Positions 24,738 to 32,988 of a DNA stretch of 32,988 nt are shown here, piece by piece (the stretch's first letter is position 1; every line of letters begins with the position of its first letter). Below the pieces are notes generated by a model, which worked only from the letters and a program-made list of their open reading frames with translations, did not search any database and was not told the origin of the DNA. The stretch comes from an uncultured Clostridia bacterium (GTDB lineage Bacteria > Bacillota > Clostridia > Oscillospirales > Oscillospiraceae). The stretch is from the NCBI GenBank assembly GCA_945873295.1, contig CAMCCS010000009.1:1-32988 (forward strand), in the 5' to 3' direction. A program made the position numbers and the translations under genes.

Positions 24738-26207
24738 CTAATTGTTGACGCTGTGGTGCGCAGTGGGGCTGTCGCTCTCAAGGGGCAGGAACTGATACCC
24801 CCGGTCCTGAGCCCAGAGGATAATATCCTCCACCGCGTCCACGCTGTAATCATGAATATCGTGCTGAAGCACAACGCTGACCCGGTGATTTTTAAGGCCC
24901 TCAATGACATTCTCCCGAACCTGCTTTGCCGTGCGGGCACTTCCCGCGTCGTCACTGTCCACGTTCCAGTCAAAGTATCGGAAGCCCGCGTCCTCCACCG
25001 CCCGGGTCAGGGTACTCATGATCCCCTTTGAGAACCGACGGCTGACCGTATTGGAGCTGCCCCCCGGGAACCGCATCAGCCAGGTCTCTACCCCGGTTTC
25101 CCGCCGGATAATATCCTGCATGGCATAAAGGTCCCGGAAATAGTCCTGGGGATCCGAATAGATCTTTTGATAGTCATGGCAGGTTGTATGAATGCCGATG
25201 CTGTGACCGTCGTCCACAATTTCCCGGAGAAGCTCCGGATTTTCATCCCCTACCACGAAAAATGTGGCTTTCACGCCGTACTTTTTCAGGACCCGGAGCA
25301 GGGCGTGGGTATAGGGCCCCGGGCCGTCGTCAAAGGTCAGGTAGATTACCTGTCCGTTGGGGGTCACCGTATCCTGCCGGGGAGCGCCGCGGACCGTAAA
25401 GTTCCGGGTCACAATGGATTCATTCCCCACGGCATCCCGGACTGTATAGGTCACGGGGTAGGTGCCCGGCGTCAGCCAGTCCACCACACCGGTCACCTCC
25501 ACCGCATCGGTCAGGTCCCCGTCCATATTGTCCTCGGCGGAGTAGCCGGGGTCATCAAAGCAGGAGCCCAGCAGGAAGCTGTAATCCGCTCCGCCATTTA
25601 AAGTGATCACCGGCGGGGTACGGTCCACAACGGGGATCTTCCGCTCCGCGTAGGCAGGGTTTCCCGAGGAATCCAGCACCGAGTAGGTCACCAGCCCCTC
25701 CGTTTCCACCCGGACGACCCGGTCCGTAATGTCCCCGTCAAAATTATCCGTCGCGGTATAGCCCGCTTCCTCATAAAGCTTTCCCGGCAGAAGATTCTCC
25801 GGATCGTCCGGTGTCAGGGTAATCACCGGGCACTGGGTATCCACCACCCGCACGAGTCTGCTGGCGCTGGCCCGGAGCGAACGCAGTTGGGCGGAATAGG
25901 TAACGGTATGCTTTCCCAGCCGGCCGTCTTCCACATCTGCCTCCACATGGATCGGGATCCGGGGGTCAAGGCCCTCCCTCCAGAATAAGCTTCCCCGAAG
26001 CACCGCCCCTGCGCCGGGGTCCGTATAAGTCTCTCCGTATTCCAGAATGACCTCGGACGGTCCCGCTGGAACCACGGTCAGGGAAAACTGGTTGACCCGG
26101 AACACAACCACCCACGCGGCAGCTGCCGCTGCCGCTAGCAATAAAAGCGCGATTACCCAGCGCCAGATACGGCGCTTCCGGATGGGCTGAAACAAATTCT
26201 CTTCCAT
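24738..26207 (-). CDS. Membrane-anchored polysaccharide deacetylase with Ig-like repeats
   Basis: 489 residues. A basic cytoplasmic tail and one membrane helix (16-36) precede three DUF5011/HYR-like beta-sandwich repeats (about 42-122, 123-195, 196-273; e.g. NFDGDITDRV, NMDGDLTDAV, TPPVITL). The C-terminal NodB domain (286-475) has TFDDG (291-295), the metal ligands His340 and His344, RFPGG (379-383), DWN (413-415) and LQHD with His449, so the active site is intact. Such enzymes remove N-acetyl groups from peptidoglycan or other surface glycans, often giving lysozyme resistance, which is notable given the secreted lysozyme at 3437. The promoter lies within the 249-nt gap to 26457, where only a weak TATAGT (26242-26237) is seen on this strand. 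Confidence 0.93.
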   Translation of the reverse strand: MEENLFQPIRKRRIWRWVIALLLLAAAAAAAWVVVFRVNQFSLTVVPAGPSEVILEYGETYTDPGAGAVLRGSLFWREGLDPRIPIHVEADVEDGRLGKHTVTYSAQLRSLRASASRLVRVVDTQCPVITLTPDDPENLLPGKLYEEAGYTATDNFDGDITDRVVRVETEGLVTYSVLDSSGNPAYAERKIPVVDRTPPVITLNGGADYSFLLGSCFDDPGYSAEDNMDGDLTDAVEVTGVVDWLTPGTYPVTYTVRDAVGNESIVTRNFTVRGAPRQDTVTPNGQVIYLTFDDGPGPYTHALLRVLKKYGVKATFFVVGDENPELLREIVDDGHSIGIHTTCHDYQKIYSDPQDYFRDLYAMQDIIRRETGVETWLMRFPGGSSNTVSRRFSKGIMSTLTRAVEDAGFRYFDWNVDSDDAGSARTAKQVRENVIEGLKNHRVSVVLQHDIHDYSVDAVEDIILWAQDRGYQFLPLESDSPTAHHSVNN

Positions 26208-26395
26208 ATACTCTCTCTTTTCCCGAAGTTTACATAACTATACACTATTTTGGGCAAAAAGAAAAGAGCCTTTCAAAAAAATTAAGGATTTTTTTGTTAT
26301 GCTCCTGCCGGCATCCGCGCTTTTCTCAAAATACAGGCATTTTTCAACTTTTATTTTTCCCGGATGTGGCAAAATACCGCTTTCCCCGGCTGTAC

Positions 26396-26424
26396 TTGAC
26401 ATTATTCACATTTCATAGTATAAT
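26396..26424 (+). promoter_or_regulatory. Consensus promoter of the LRR protein gene
   Basis: TTGACA (26396-26401), a 17-bp spacer and TATAAT (26419-26424), an exact sigma-A consensus. The leader is about 26 nt. Confidence 0.9.
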
Positions 26425-26456
26425 TGACCGAGATTTTTCCGGAATGGAGACTGCTT

Positions 26457-28172
26457 ATGAAAAAGTTTTTCCGAATTCTGGTCCCCGTGCTGATGGGCGC
26501 GCTGATCATCGCCAGCATCGGGTGGTACCTGTTTGTTTATGACCGGGACTTTACCCGGGATATGCTCCTGGCGCAGGCACGCTATCAGGATCTGCACGGG
26601 AACGCCCGCCTGTCCGCCTGGTTCTACGACCTAGCTTACGAGCACTCCGGGCGGGACGAAAATGTTGCCGTTGAGCTTGCCAACCAGTACAAGTCCGACG
26701 GGAACTACACCAAGGCTGAGGTTACCCTCTCCAAGGCCCTCTACACAAATCCCACCACAGAGCTGTATATCGCCCTTTGCAAAACCTATGTGGAACAGGA
26801 CAAGCTTATGGACGCGGTGTCTCTGCTGGAAAGCATCCAGGATCCCGCTATCCGGGCATCCATTGAAACCCTCCGTCCCGCCGCCCCTACCGCGGACTTC
26901 GAGCCGGGATTTTACAGCAAGTATATCAGCGTATCCCTGATTTCCCAATCCGGTACGGTGTACTGCACCACTGACGGAGACTACCCCTCCGTTGCCGATG
27001 CCCCCTATTCAAAGCCTGTTTCTCTGCCTGCTGGAGAGACCGTGATTCAAGCCATCTGTGTGGATGACACCGGTCTTGTCAGTCACCTTACCGTTCTCGG
27101 GTATACCGTCGGCGGCGTAATCGAGCCCGCGGTTTTCAAAGATCCCGCCATTGAGGCCTCCGTCCGGGAGCTGCTGGATATTGGTGAGGGAAAAATTCTT
27201 TATACCGACGCCCTGTGGGGAATTACGGAATTCACCGTGCCCACCAATGCCGCCAGCCTGGATGACCTGGCGCTCATGCCCTATCTTGTAAGCCTGACCG
27301 CCGCGGATCTGCAGCTTGATAATCTGGACGGCCTTTCCTCCCTGGCAAAGCTGGAGAAGCTGGACCTTTCCGGCAGCCGCTTCCCGGCTAACTGCCTGGA
27401 AACCGCCGCAGGCCTCCCCGCGCTGGAGGAACTGAACCTGTCGGCCTGCTCCTTAAGCACCATCTCCGGTCTGGAAGCCGCCGGCAATCTGCGCATTCTG
27501 AATATCAGCAACAACTCGGTCCGGAATCTGGAGCCCCTGTCCAGCCTCGTCTTCCTGACGGAGCTTTCCATGGATCACAACGCTCTGACTTCCCTGGATG
27601 CCATCTCCGCTCTGACGGCTCTTGAAACGCTGGATGTTTCCTACAATTCCCTGACCTCTCTGCAGGCCATCGGCGGCTGCGCCAAGCTCAGAACTCTGAA
27701 CGCCGCCGGAAACCGGATCTCCAACCTGTCCGGTGTTTCCCAGCTCGGCATGCTGAGCAGCCTGGCTCTGGACTACAACGTGCTGACAGACATTACCCTG
27801 CTGGGCTCCTGCACCGGTCTGACGGAGCTACGCATTTCCAACAACACCATTTCCGATCTGTCCGCTCTTGACGGTCTGACTGCCCTGGAGATCTTTGATT
27901 TCTCCTACAACCAGGTGGAATCCCTTCCTGACTGGCCCTCCAGTGCCAAGCTGCGGATTATTAACGGTGCCCACAACGTTCTTACCAGTATTGACGTTCT
28001 TGGCGGCATGGCGGATCTGACCTATGTCAGCATGGACTATAACGCCCTTACCAGCGTGGACGCTCTTGAAAACTGCGCCAACCTGGTTCAGGTAAATGTC
28101 TACGGCAATGAGATCGACGATGTTTCCGCCCTGACCGCCCACAATATCATCGTCAACTACGACCCAACCTAA
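26457..28172 (+). CDS. Membrane-anchored TPR-like/leucine-rich-repeat surface protein
   Basis: 571 residues from ATG 26457, which follows GGAG by 7 nt. A longer frame from 26424 would begin inside the -10 box. Residues 7-27 are a membrane helix with a KKFFR start. Residues ~35-130 are helical and TPR-like (DGNYTKAEVTLSKALYTNP). Residues ~165-218 resemble the chitobiase/hexosaminidase C-terminal-like module (YCTTDGDYPS, GETVIQAICVDDTG). A cap (ASVRELL, LYTDALWGITEF) then leads into about 14 internalin-type leucine-rich repeats of 20-23 residues (~265-565), with Asn ladders such as LDVSYNSLTSLQAI. It is likely an extracellular binding protein; the ligand is unknown. The methyltransferase gene follows after 15 nt. 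Confidence 0.88.
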   Translation: MKKFFRILVPVLMGALIIASIGWYLFVYDRDFTRDMLLAQARYQDLHGNARLSAWFYDLAYEHSGRDENVAVELANQYKSDGNYTKAEVTLSKALYTNPTTELYIALCKTYVEQDKLMDAVSLLESIQDPAIRASIETLRPAAPTADFEPGFYSKYISVSLISQSGTVYCTTDGDYPSVADAPYSKPVSLPAGETVIQAICVDDTGLVSHLTVLGYTVGGVIEPAVFKDPAIEASVRELLDIGEGKILYTDALWGITEFTVPTNAASLDDLALMPYLVSLTAADLQLDNLDGLSSLAKLEKLDLSGSRFPANCLETAAGLPALEELNLSACSLSTISGLEAAGNLRILNISNNSVRNLEPLSSLVFLTELSMDHNALTSLDAISALTALETLDVSYNSLTSLQAIGGCAKLRTLNAAGNRISNLSGVSQLGMLSSLALDYNVLTDITLLGSCTGLTELRISNNTISDLSALDGLTALEIFDFSYNQVESLPDWPSSAKLRIINGAHNVLTSIDVLGGMADLTYVSMDYNALTSVDALENCANLVQVNVYGNEIDDVSALTAHNIIVNYDPT

Positions 28173-28187
28173 AAAGGAGTCTTTCTC

Positions 28188-28940
28188 GTGGATTATACGG
28201 AAGTAAACGCCCAGACCATTGACCGTTGGGTCCGGGAGGGCTGGGAGTGGGGGGTTCCTGTTTCCCATCAGGCCTACCTGGATGCCGTGGCGGGAAACTG
28301 GGATGTGGTTCTCACCCCGATTAAGCCGGTGCCCAAAGCCTGGTTCGGTGATCTGAAAGGCAAGCATATTTTGGGCCTTGCCTGCGGCGGCGGACAGCAG
28401 ATGCCCATTTTTGCCGCTCTCGGCGCAGTCTGCACCGTGCTTGACTACTCCCCAGCCCAGCTGGAAAGCGAACGGATGGTCTCCCAGCGGGAGGGCTACG
28501 ACATCCGCATCATCCGGGCGGATATGACAAAGCCCCTCCCCTTTGATGACTGTTCCTTTGATCTCATTTTTCATCCGGTGTCCAACTGCTATGTGCGGGA
28601 AGTGCGGCCCATCTTCCGGGAGTGCTTCCGGGTTTTGAAGCCCGGCGGCGTCCTCCTGGGCGGCTACGACATGGGGATCAATTTCCTGGTGGATGAAAAG
28701 GAAGAACGGATCGTAAACAGTCTTCCTTTCGACCCCATTGCAAACCCTGCCCTTATGGCGGAGCTTCAGCAGTCCGACAGCGGCGTCCAGTTCTCCCATA
28801 CCCTGGAGGATCAGATAGGCGGTCAGCTTGCGGCAGGCTTTCAGATCACGGCCCTTTATGAAGACACCAACGGATACGGCAGGCTCCACGATATGGGAAT
28901 TCCCACTTTCGCAGCCATCCGTGCCGTCAAGCCCGAATAA
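28188..28940 (+). CDS. Class I SAM-dependent methyltransferase
   Basis: 250 residues with a Rossmann methyltransferase core: motif I ILGLACGGGQQ (61-71), acidic loop LDYSP, RADMTKPLPF and FRVLKPGGVLLGGYD. N-terminal NAQTIDRWVREGWEWG is shared by a family of Clostridia methyltransferases of unknown substrate, often labelled UbiE/Methyltransf_11. The GTG start at 28188 has AAGGAG 8 nt upstream. It is co-transcribed with the LRR gene. Substrate is unknown. Confidence 0.9.
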   Translation: MDYTEVNAQTIDRWVREGWEWGVPVSHQAYLDAVAGNWDVVLTPIKPVPKAWFGDLKGKHILGLACGGGQQMPIFAALGAVCTVLDYSPAQLESERMVSQREGYDIRIIRADMTKPLPFDDCSFDLIFHPVSNCYVREVRPIFRECFRVLKPGGVLLGGYDMGINFLVDEKEERIVNSLPFDPIANPALMAELQQSDSGVQFSHTLEDQIGGQLAAGFQITALYEDTNGYGRLHDMGIPTFAAIRAVKPE

Positions 28941-28950
28941 GACACGAATG

Positions 28951-29150
28951 GGGCTGTCTCACTAAGGTAAAACTCCACACAAAAAACTGTCATTCCGAGC
29001 CAGTGCGCACACTGGCGTGGGAATCTCCATCGTATTCGAGGCTGCATACCTCTAAAGATGGAGATTGCCACACCAGTGACGTCGGTCACTGGTTCGCAAT
29101 GACAGTGTTTTTGTTCATTCTGATGAAGGAGCTTCTTAGTGAGACAGCCC
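28951..29150. mobile_element. 200-bp MITE-like element with nested palindromes
   Basis: A 16-bp perfect terminal inverted repeat, GGGCTGTCTCACTAAG (28951-28966, 29135-29150). Nested inside are 28986-29005 with 29087-29106 (18 of 20) and 29010-29031 with 29057-29078 (20 of 22), plus local hairpins CCAGTG/CACTGG and CCAGTGAC/GTCACTGG. It lies between two convergent genes, starting 10 nt after the methyltransferase stop, and may act as terminator for both. No transposase and no clear target duplication. Confidence 0.85.
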
Positions 29151-29161
29151 ATTTTTTCTTT

Positions 29162-29638
29162 TCAGGCGTTTTTCTGCTGCTGCATTTCCAGCGCCAGACG
29201 GACTGCCGCTTCCACGGCGGCGGCACGGACCTCCTCCCGGCTGCCGGGGAAATGATACTCCCGAGACAACGTTCTTGCTTCGTCGCTGTAGCCGATGAAA
29301 ACCGTGCCTACCGGATTGCCGAAATCGTCACCTGTAGGTCCAGCCAGGCCAGTGACGGAGACCGCTATGTCCGCCTCCATCGTCTCCCGGGCACCTTTCG
29401 CCATAGCCTGCGCCACAGGCGCGGACACCGCTCCAACCGTATCAAGAAGCTTTCTGTCCACACGGAGAAAGTGTTCCTTGACCCAGTTGGTATAGCTGAT
29501 GATCCCGCCCTTATATACCGACGAGCTGCCGGAGACCCCGGTCAGGGCCGCCCCGATGCCGCCGCCGGTACAGCTCTCCGCCGTGACCAGGGTCTTCCCA
29601 GCCAGGGCGGATAGCAGCTCAGAGCAAAGCGCTGTCAT
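29162..29638 (-). CDS. pncC: CinA/PncC-type nicotinamide-nucleotide amidase
   Basis: 158 residues, the length of a stand-alone CinA C-terminal domain. Conserved ESCTGG (21-26), KGGIISYTNWVKE and SVTGLAGPTG are all present. The enzyme deamidates nicotinamide mononucleotide back to nicotinate mononucleotide, recycling a by-product of NAD-dependent DNA ligase. ATG 29638 is chosen for the AAGGTGG six bases upstream; it overlaps the end of thiI by 20 nt. Last gene of the comM-mazG-thiI-pncC operon. Confidence 0.93.
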   Translation of the reverse strand: MTALCSELLSALAGKTLVTAESCTGGGIGAALTGVSGSSSVYKGGIISYTNWVKEHFLRVDRKLLDTVGAVSAPVAQAMAKGARETMEADIAVSVTGLAGPTGDDFGNPVGTVFIGYSDEARTLSREYHFPGSREEVRAAAVEAAVRLALEMQQQKNA

Positions 29639-30809
29639 GGTAGGCCACCTTGATCTTTTCCACCCCGGCAATGGCCCGGGCGATCAGTGCCTCCCGGTCC
29701 AGGGGTTCCTCCGCGTGGAGCACGCCGCCCAGGGAGGGCTTGGTCTTGGGATGCTTGGGGGTAAATACTGTGCAGCAGTCCTCATAGGGCAGGATGGAAG
29801 TTTCCATGGTGCCGATCTTCCGGGCGATGGTGATGATCTCTTCCTTATCCATTCCTACCAGGGGCATGAAAACAGGAATATCCACCACGGCCCCGGTCAC
29901 CGCCATGGCCTCCATGGTCTGGGACGCCACTTGGCCCAGGTTCTCGCCGGTGATCAGGCAGCCGCAGCCGTCCTCCTTGGCAATGCGCTGGGCAATTTCC
30001 ATCATAAACCGGCGCATGACCAGGGTAAAGTATTCCTCCGGGCAGTTGTCCCGGATGGCCTCCTGAATTTCCGTAAAGGGCACCACATTCACCGTCATCC
30101 GGCCGCTGAACCGGGTGACGAGGCGGGCAAGCTCCAGAACCTTGTCCTTGGCAAGCTGGGAGGTATAGGGATAGGAGAAGAAATGCACCGTCTCGATCTC
30201 CAGGCCACGCTTTGCCATCATATAGGCCGCCACCGGGGAGTCAATGCCCCCGGAGAGCAAACACATGCCCCGTCCGCCCACGCCGGTGGGCAGGCCGCCG
30301 GCACCGGGCTCCGCCGGACCGTGGACGTAGGCCGAGAAATCCCGGACCTCCACATATACCGTATAGGCAGGATGGTGCACATCCACCTGGCAGCCCGGAT
30401 GGGCCTCGGCAATCCGTCCGCCGATCTCCTGGGAGATCTGGATGGAGGTCAGGGGGAACTGCTTGTCCGAGCGCTTGGACTCCACCTTAAAGGAGGCTGC
30501 CATATCCAGGTCCTCCCCCAGGTACGCTTCCACCGCTTCGAAAATTGCGTCCATGTTCTTCTCGCAGGGACGGCAGCGGCACAGGCTCACCACGCCGAAA
30601 ATGGACTTGCAGGCCTCCCAGGCTCCGTCCACATCGGCGCAGTCATCCTTGGGCTCCACATACACCGTGGACTGGAGGATATACACATCAAAGTTGCCGT
30701 AAGGCTTCATGCGCCGCCGGACATTCCCCCGGAGACGGTTTTCAAACTGGTGCTTATTGCCGCCCTTGAGGACGATCTCTCCCAGCTTCATCAAAAAAAT
30801 CTCGTTCAT
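29619..30809 (-). CDS. thiI: tRNA 4-thiouridine synthetase ThiI
   Basis: 396 residues: NFLD/THUMP RNA-binding region (~1-165) and a PP-loop ATPase domain with SGGIDS (186-191). It forms 4-thiouridine at position 8 of tRNA and may pass sulfur to thiamine thiazole synthesis. It lacks the C-terminal rhodanese domain of the enterobacterial enzyme, as is normal for Firmicutes. DCCTVFTPKHPKTKPS is the conserved C-terminal region. ATG 30809 lies 12 nt after the mazG-like stop. Confidence 0.96.
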   Translation of the reverse strand: MNEIFLMKLGEIVLKGGNKHQFENRLRGNVRRRMKPYGNFDVYILQSTVYVEPKDDCADVDGAWEACKSIFGVVSLCRCRPCEKNMDAIFEAVEAYLGEDLDMAASFKVESKRSDKQFPLTSIQISQEIGGRIAEAHPGCQVDVHHPAYTVYVEVRDFSAYVHGPAEPGAGGLPTGVGGRGMCLLSGGIDSPVAAYMMAKRGLEIETVHFFSYPYTSQLAKDKVLELARLVTRFSGRMTVNVVPFTEIQEAIRDNCPEEYFTLVMRRFMMEIAQRIAKEDGCGCLITGENLGQVASQTMEAMAVTGAVVDIPVFMPLVGMDKEEIITIARKIGTMETSILPYEDCCTVFTPKHPKTKPSLGGVLHAEEPLDREALIARAIAGVEKIKVAYHDSALL

Positions 30810-30821
30810 TTATTCCGCTCC

Positions 30822-31157
30822 TTACAGGTCTCCGGACAGCCGCGCCACAGACTTCTGGGTATCAAAGCCCTCCGGATACCGGTTTTTCAGTTTCTCAAGA
30901 TTCTCTTGGAATATGGATTCCAGGGGAATATCCAGCGCCGTAGCCGCCTCGGCAAGATACCAGGCCACATCCCCCAGTTCCTTTGTCAGGCGCTCTTTAT
31001 CCAGCGCATGTCCCTGGGCCAGCCACTTTTTCACAATGTCGATAGCCTCCCCGGACTCCCCGCACAAGCCCATCACGCTGTTGATAAGGACCTCTTTCCG
31101 GTCCAGGGCCGGATTCAATGTAGACATGGCCAGGCGCTGATATTCATTTACCGTCAT
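30822..31157 (-). CDS. MazG-like nucleotide pyrophosphohydrolase
   Basis: 111 residues, a single all-alpha MazG-like domain. Metal-binding ExxE (Glu34, Glu37 in CGESGE) and ExxD (Glu60, Asp63 in KELGDVAWYL) are intact. These enzymes hydrolyse nucleoside triphosphates to monophosphate and pyrophosphate, usually as house-cleaning of abnormal nucleotides. It lies 13 nt after comM and 12 nt before thiI. Confidence 0.88.
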   Translation of the reverse strand: MTVNEYQRLAMSTLNPALDRKEVLINSVMGLCGESGEAIDIVKKWLAQGHALDKERLTKELGDVAWYLAEAATALDIPLESIFQENLEKLKNRYPEGFDTQKSVARLSGDL

Positions 31158-31170
31158 GAAAACACCCCTT

Positions 31171-32688
31171 TTACCGGTTTCCCAGCTTGACTGCCCGGTA
31201 CTGAATGGCCTCCGCCAGGTGCATGGGCTGAATGTCCCGGCTGCCGTCCAGATCCGCTATGGTTCGGGCAACCTTTAAAATCCGGTCATAGCTTCTGGCG
31301 GTAAGGCCCATGGCGTCAAAGGCCTGGCGCATGAGCTCCGCGCATTCGTCGGACAACGCACAGAAGACCCGCAGTTCCTCCGGCCCCATCCGGGCGTTGC
31401 ACATACCGCTTTTTACCCCGTAACGGCTGTTCTGAATCTGCCGGGCAGCGTTCACCCGCTCCTTAATCCGTGCCGATGGCTCCGCCTCCGCCCGGACACG
31501 AAGCTCCTCAAAGTGGACGGCGCTGACCTCCACCATAATATCGATCCGATCCAGCATGGGGCCAGAGATCCGGCTCTGGTAGTTCTCTACCGACTGTTCG
31601 CTGCACCGGCACCTGCCGCTGGGGTCTCCGTACCAGCCGCATTTACAGGGGTTCATGGCACAGACCATCATAAATTCCGCCGGGTAGGTCACCGAGCCGC
31701 TGGCCCGGGAAATGGTCACGATACCGTCCTCCAAAGGCTGGCGCATCAGATCCAGAGAATCCTTTCGGAATTCCGGCAGCTCGTCAAGAAACAGCACGCC
31801 CTTGTGGGCCATGGAGATCTCTCCGGGCTTGGGATTGCTGCCGCCGCCCACCAGTCCGGCATTGGACACGGTATGGTGGGGCCCACGGAAGGGCCGCCGG
31901 GTCACAAGGGGATGCTTTGCCGTGAGAAGGCCCATTACAGAATAGATCTGGCTGACTTCCAAGGATTCCTCCCAGGTCATATCCGGCAAAATAGAGGGCA
32001 GGCGCTTGCTGAGCATGCTCTTTCCGGAGCCGGGAGGGCCGATGAGAAGAATATTATGGCTGCCCGCCGCGGCAACCTCCAATGCCCGCTTCACGTTTTC
32101 CTGTCCCAGTACATCCTTAAAGTCCGGACCGGTATCCCCGCTTTCCGCCGGGACCCAGACAGGCTCCGGGCAGATTTCAGTTTCCCCGTTCAGTCCCCGG
32201 ACCAGTTCCTCCACCGTATGCACGGGGATAATGACCGGCCCCCGGGCGAGAGTCGCCTCAGCGGCATTCTGAGCAGGAACAAAAAGCCTGCGGATTCCCT
32301 CCTGCTTGGCGGCAAGGGCCATGGGAAGCACACCGGACACGCTGCGAAGCTTGCCGTCCAGGCTCACTTCTCCCAAAAAGGCGTCGCCGGGCTCCGGCTT
32401 CTTTACCTCCCCGGAGGCGGCAAGAATACTCAAAAGAATGGGAAGGTCATAGTGGGTGCCCGCCTTTTTCTGGCTGGCAGGCGCCAGGTTTACGGTGATC
32501 CGGCTCACGGGAAAACGCAGTCCGCTGCTTTTCACCGCCGCCCGGACCCGCTCCCTCGCTTCTTTCACCGCCGCGTCCGGCAGGCCAACAATATCAAAGC
32601 CCGGAAGACCGTTGGAAATGAAACACTCCGCCATCACGCCGTTTCCGCGGATGCCGGTGATGCCCAGGGTGCGGACGCTGCAAACCAT
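31171..32688 (-). CDS. comM: YifB/ComM-family Mg-chelatase-like AAA ATPase
   Basis: 505 residues from ATG 32688 (GGGAGAG upstream), matching family length. The open frame continues to the window edge but that extension runs through a promoter. The N-terminal ChlI-like domain (GLPGFDIVGLPD, NLAPA) is followed by an AAA+ core with Walker A GPPGSGKS (217-224) and Walker B GVLFLDELPEF. A cysteine group NPCKCGWYGDPSGRCRC and arginine finger region SRISGPMLDRIDI come next, then a C-terminal Mg-chelatase domain. ComM relatives promote branch migration during natural transformation; in Clostridia the role is inferred. Confidence 0.94.
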   Translation of the reverse strand: MVCSVRTLGITGIRGNGVMAECFISNGLPGFDIVGLPDAAVKEARERVRAAVKSSGLRFPVSRITVNLAPASQKKAGTHYDLPILLSILAASGEVKKPEPGDAFLGEVSLDGKLRSVSGVLPMALAAKQEGIRRLFVPAQNAAEATLARGPVIIPVHTVEELVRGLNGETEICPEPVWVPAESGDTGPDFKDVLGQENVKRALEVAAAGSHNILLIGPPGSGKSMLSKRLPSILPDMTWEESLEVSQIYSVMGLLTAKHPLVTRRPFRGPHHTVSNAGLVGGGSNPKPGEISMAHKGVLFLDELPEFRKDSLDLMRQPLEDGIVTISRASGSVTYPAEFMMVCAMNPCKCGWYGDPSGRCRCSEQSVENYQSRISGPMLDRIDIMVEVSAVHFEELRVRAEAEPSARIKERVNAARQIQNSRYGVKSGMCNARMGPEELRVFCALSDECAELMRQAFDAMGLTARSYDRILKVARTIADLDGSRDIQPMHLAEAIQYRAVKLGNR

Positions 32689-32757
32689 AGCTTTCTCTCC
32701 CGTTCTCTCTTTTTTCATTCTGCCCGTGCACGACTTCACGCAGGGCAATCTTTTAAT

Positions 32758-32786
32758 AGAATATCGCATTTGTACAGAAAACGCAA
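32758..32786 (-). promoter_or_regulatory. Promoter of the comM-mazG-thiI-pncC operon
   Basis: TTGCGT (32786-32781), a 17-bp spacer and TATTCT (32763-32758). The leader contains a GCCC/GGGC stem-loop near 32715-32748. Confidence 0.55.
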
Positions 32787-32884
32787 TCTTTATTTTCAGA
32801 AAAGAGCCCTTGGGCCGCTGCCATTTCCCCGGGGGCCAGCTAACAAATTCCTCGGAAAATATCCAAAACAGGAGAATCTCCGGC

Positions 32885-32913
32885 TTTACAAACCCGACAA
32901 AAAGTGCTATGAT
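32885..32913 (+). promoter_or_regulatory. Promoter of nifJ
   Basis: TTTACA (32885-32890), a 17-bp spacer and TATGAT (32908-32913) with an extended -10 TGC. Confidence 0.7.
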
Positions 32914-32953
32914 AGAAACGACAAAAATTGAATCCTTTAGGAGGTAATTCGTT

Positions 32954-32988
32954 TTGGCAAGAAAATTTAAAACCATGGACGGCAACAC
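32954..32988 (+). CDS. nifJ: Pyruvate:ferredoxin oxidoreductase, N-terminal fragment
   Basis: Only eleven codons are in the window: TTG start at 32954 behind AGGAGG (9-nt spacer), reading MARKFKTMDGN. The KTMDGNT stretch is the very conserved beginning of single-chain pyruvate:ferredoxin (flavodoxin) oxidoreductases, which split pyruvate to acetyl-CoA and CO2 with reduced ferredoxin. It supports a strictly anaerobic fermentative host. The gene continues beyond the right edge. Confidence 0.75.
   Translation, partial: MARKFKTMDGN

Noticed and set aside
32689-32988. N-terminal extension of comM to the right edge
   Set aside because: It runs through a plausible comM promoter and the nifJ promoter; family length is reached from ATG 32688.

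Overview
The window reads as chromosomal DNA from an anaerobic, low-oxygen-lifestyle Clostridia member, most likely an Oscillospiraceae/Ruminococcaceae-type gut bacterium. This is an inference from several things: moderately high GC, frequent TTG and GTG starts next to strong AGGAGG sites, a fermentative D-lactate dehydrogenase, the first codons of a pyruvate:ferredoxin oxidoreductase, SH3b-repeat surface proteins, a T-box, and the gene order dxs-tlyA-nadK-argR-recN. Coding density is high and no prophage, CRISPR array, rRNA or tRNA was seen.

Layout. 1-5719 (minus): two secreted cell-wall proteins, a GH24-type lysozyme with six SH3b repeats followed by a very large SH3b-repeat protein that runs off the left edge. 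A strong promoter precedes them, with three phased 22-bp direct repeats just downstream of it. 6021-7221: mnmA with its own promoter and a bidirectional terminator. 7221-11357 (minus): an ABC exporter pair (ATPase plus a 1,100-residue coiled-coil FtsX-type permease). 11410-13160: a GtrA-family membrane protein, a D-lactate dehydrogenase with a consensus promoter, and a 33-codon membrane micro-ORF. 13166-16110 (minus): a T-box-controlled operon of a membrane M28 peptidase, tyrS and a GNAT acetyltransferase.

16153-24087 (minus) is the most interesting part. A promoter at 24059-24087 precedes about 620 nt of strongly structured, non-coding DNA, then a 196-residue membrane protein, then dxs, tlyA, nadK, argR and recN. 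Size, structure and neighbours match the OLE (ornate, large, extremophilic) RNA and its membrane partner OapA, which in known hosts sit in this same isoprenoid/argR/recN neighbourhood. Two palindromic mobile-type elements lie inside the operon. One sits between nadK and argR. The other has inserted into the first codons of the small membrane gene after recN, leaving a 10-bp target duplication from which the intact gene can be rebuilt.

24194-29150: a Nudix hydrolase and a membrane-anchored polysaccharide deacetylase (minus), then a divergent LRR surface protein and a methyltransferase (plus), then a third palindromic element. 29162-32786 (minus): the operon comM, mazG-like, thiI, pncC. The right edge has the promoter, ribosome site and first codons of nifJ.

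Functional themes are cell-surface and wall biology, tRNA thiolation (mnmA, thiI) and charging (tyrS), and an RNA-protein system (OLE/OapA) linked to isoprenoid synthesis.
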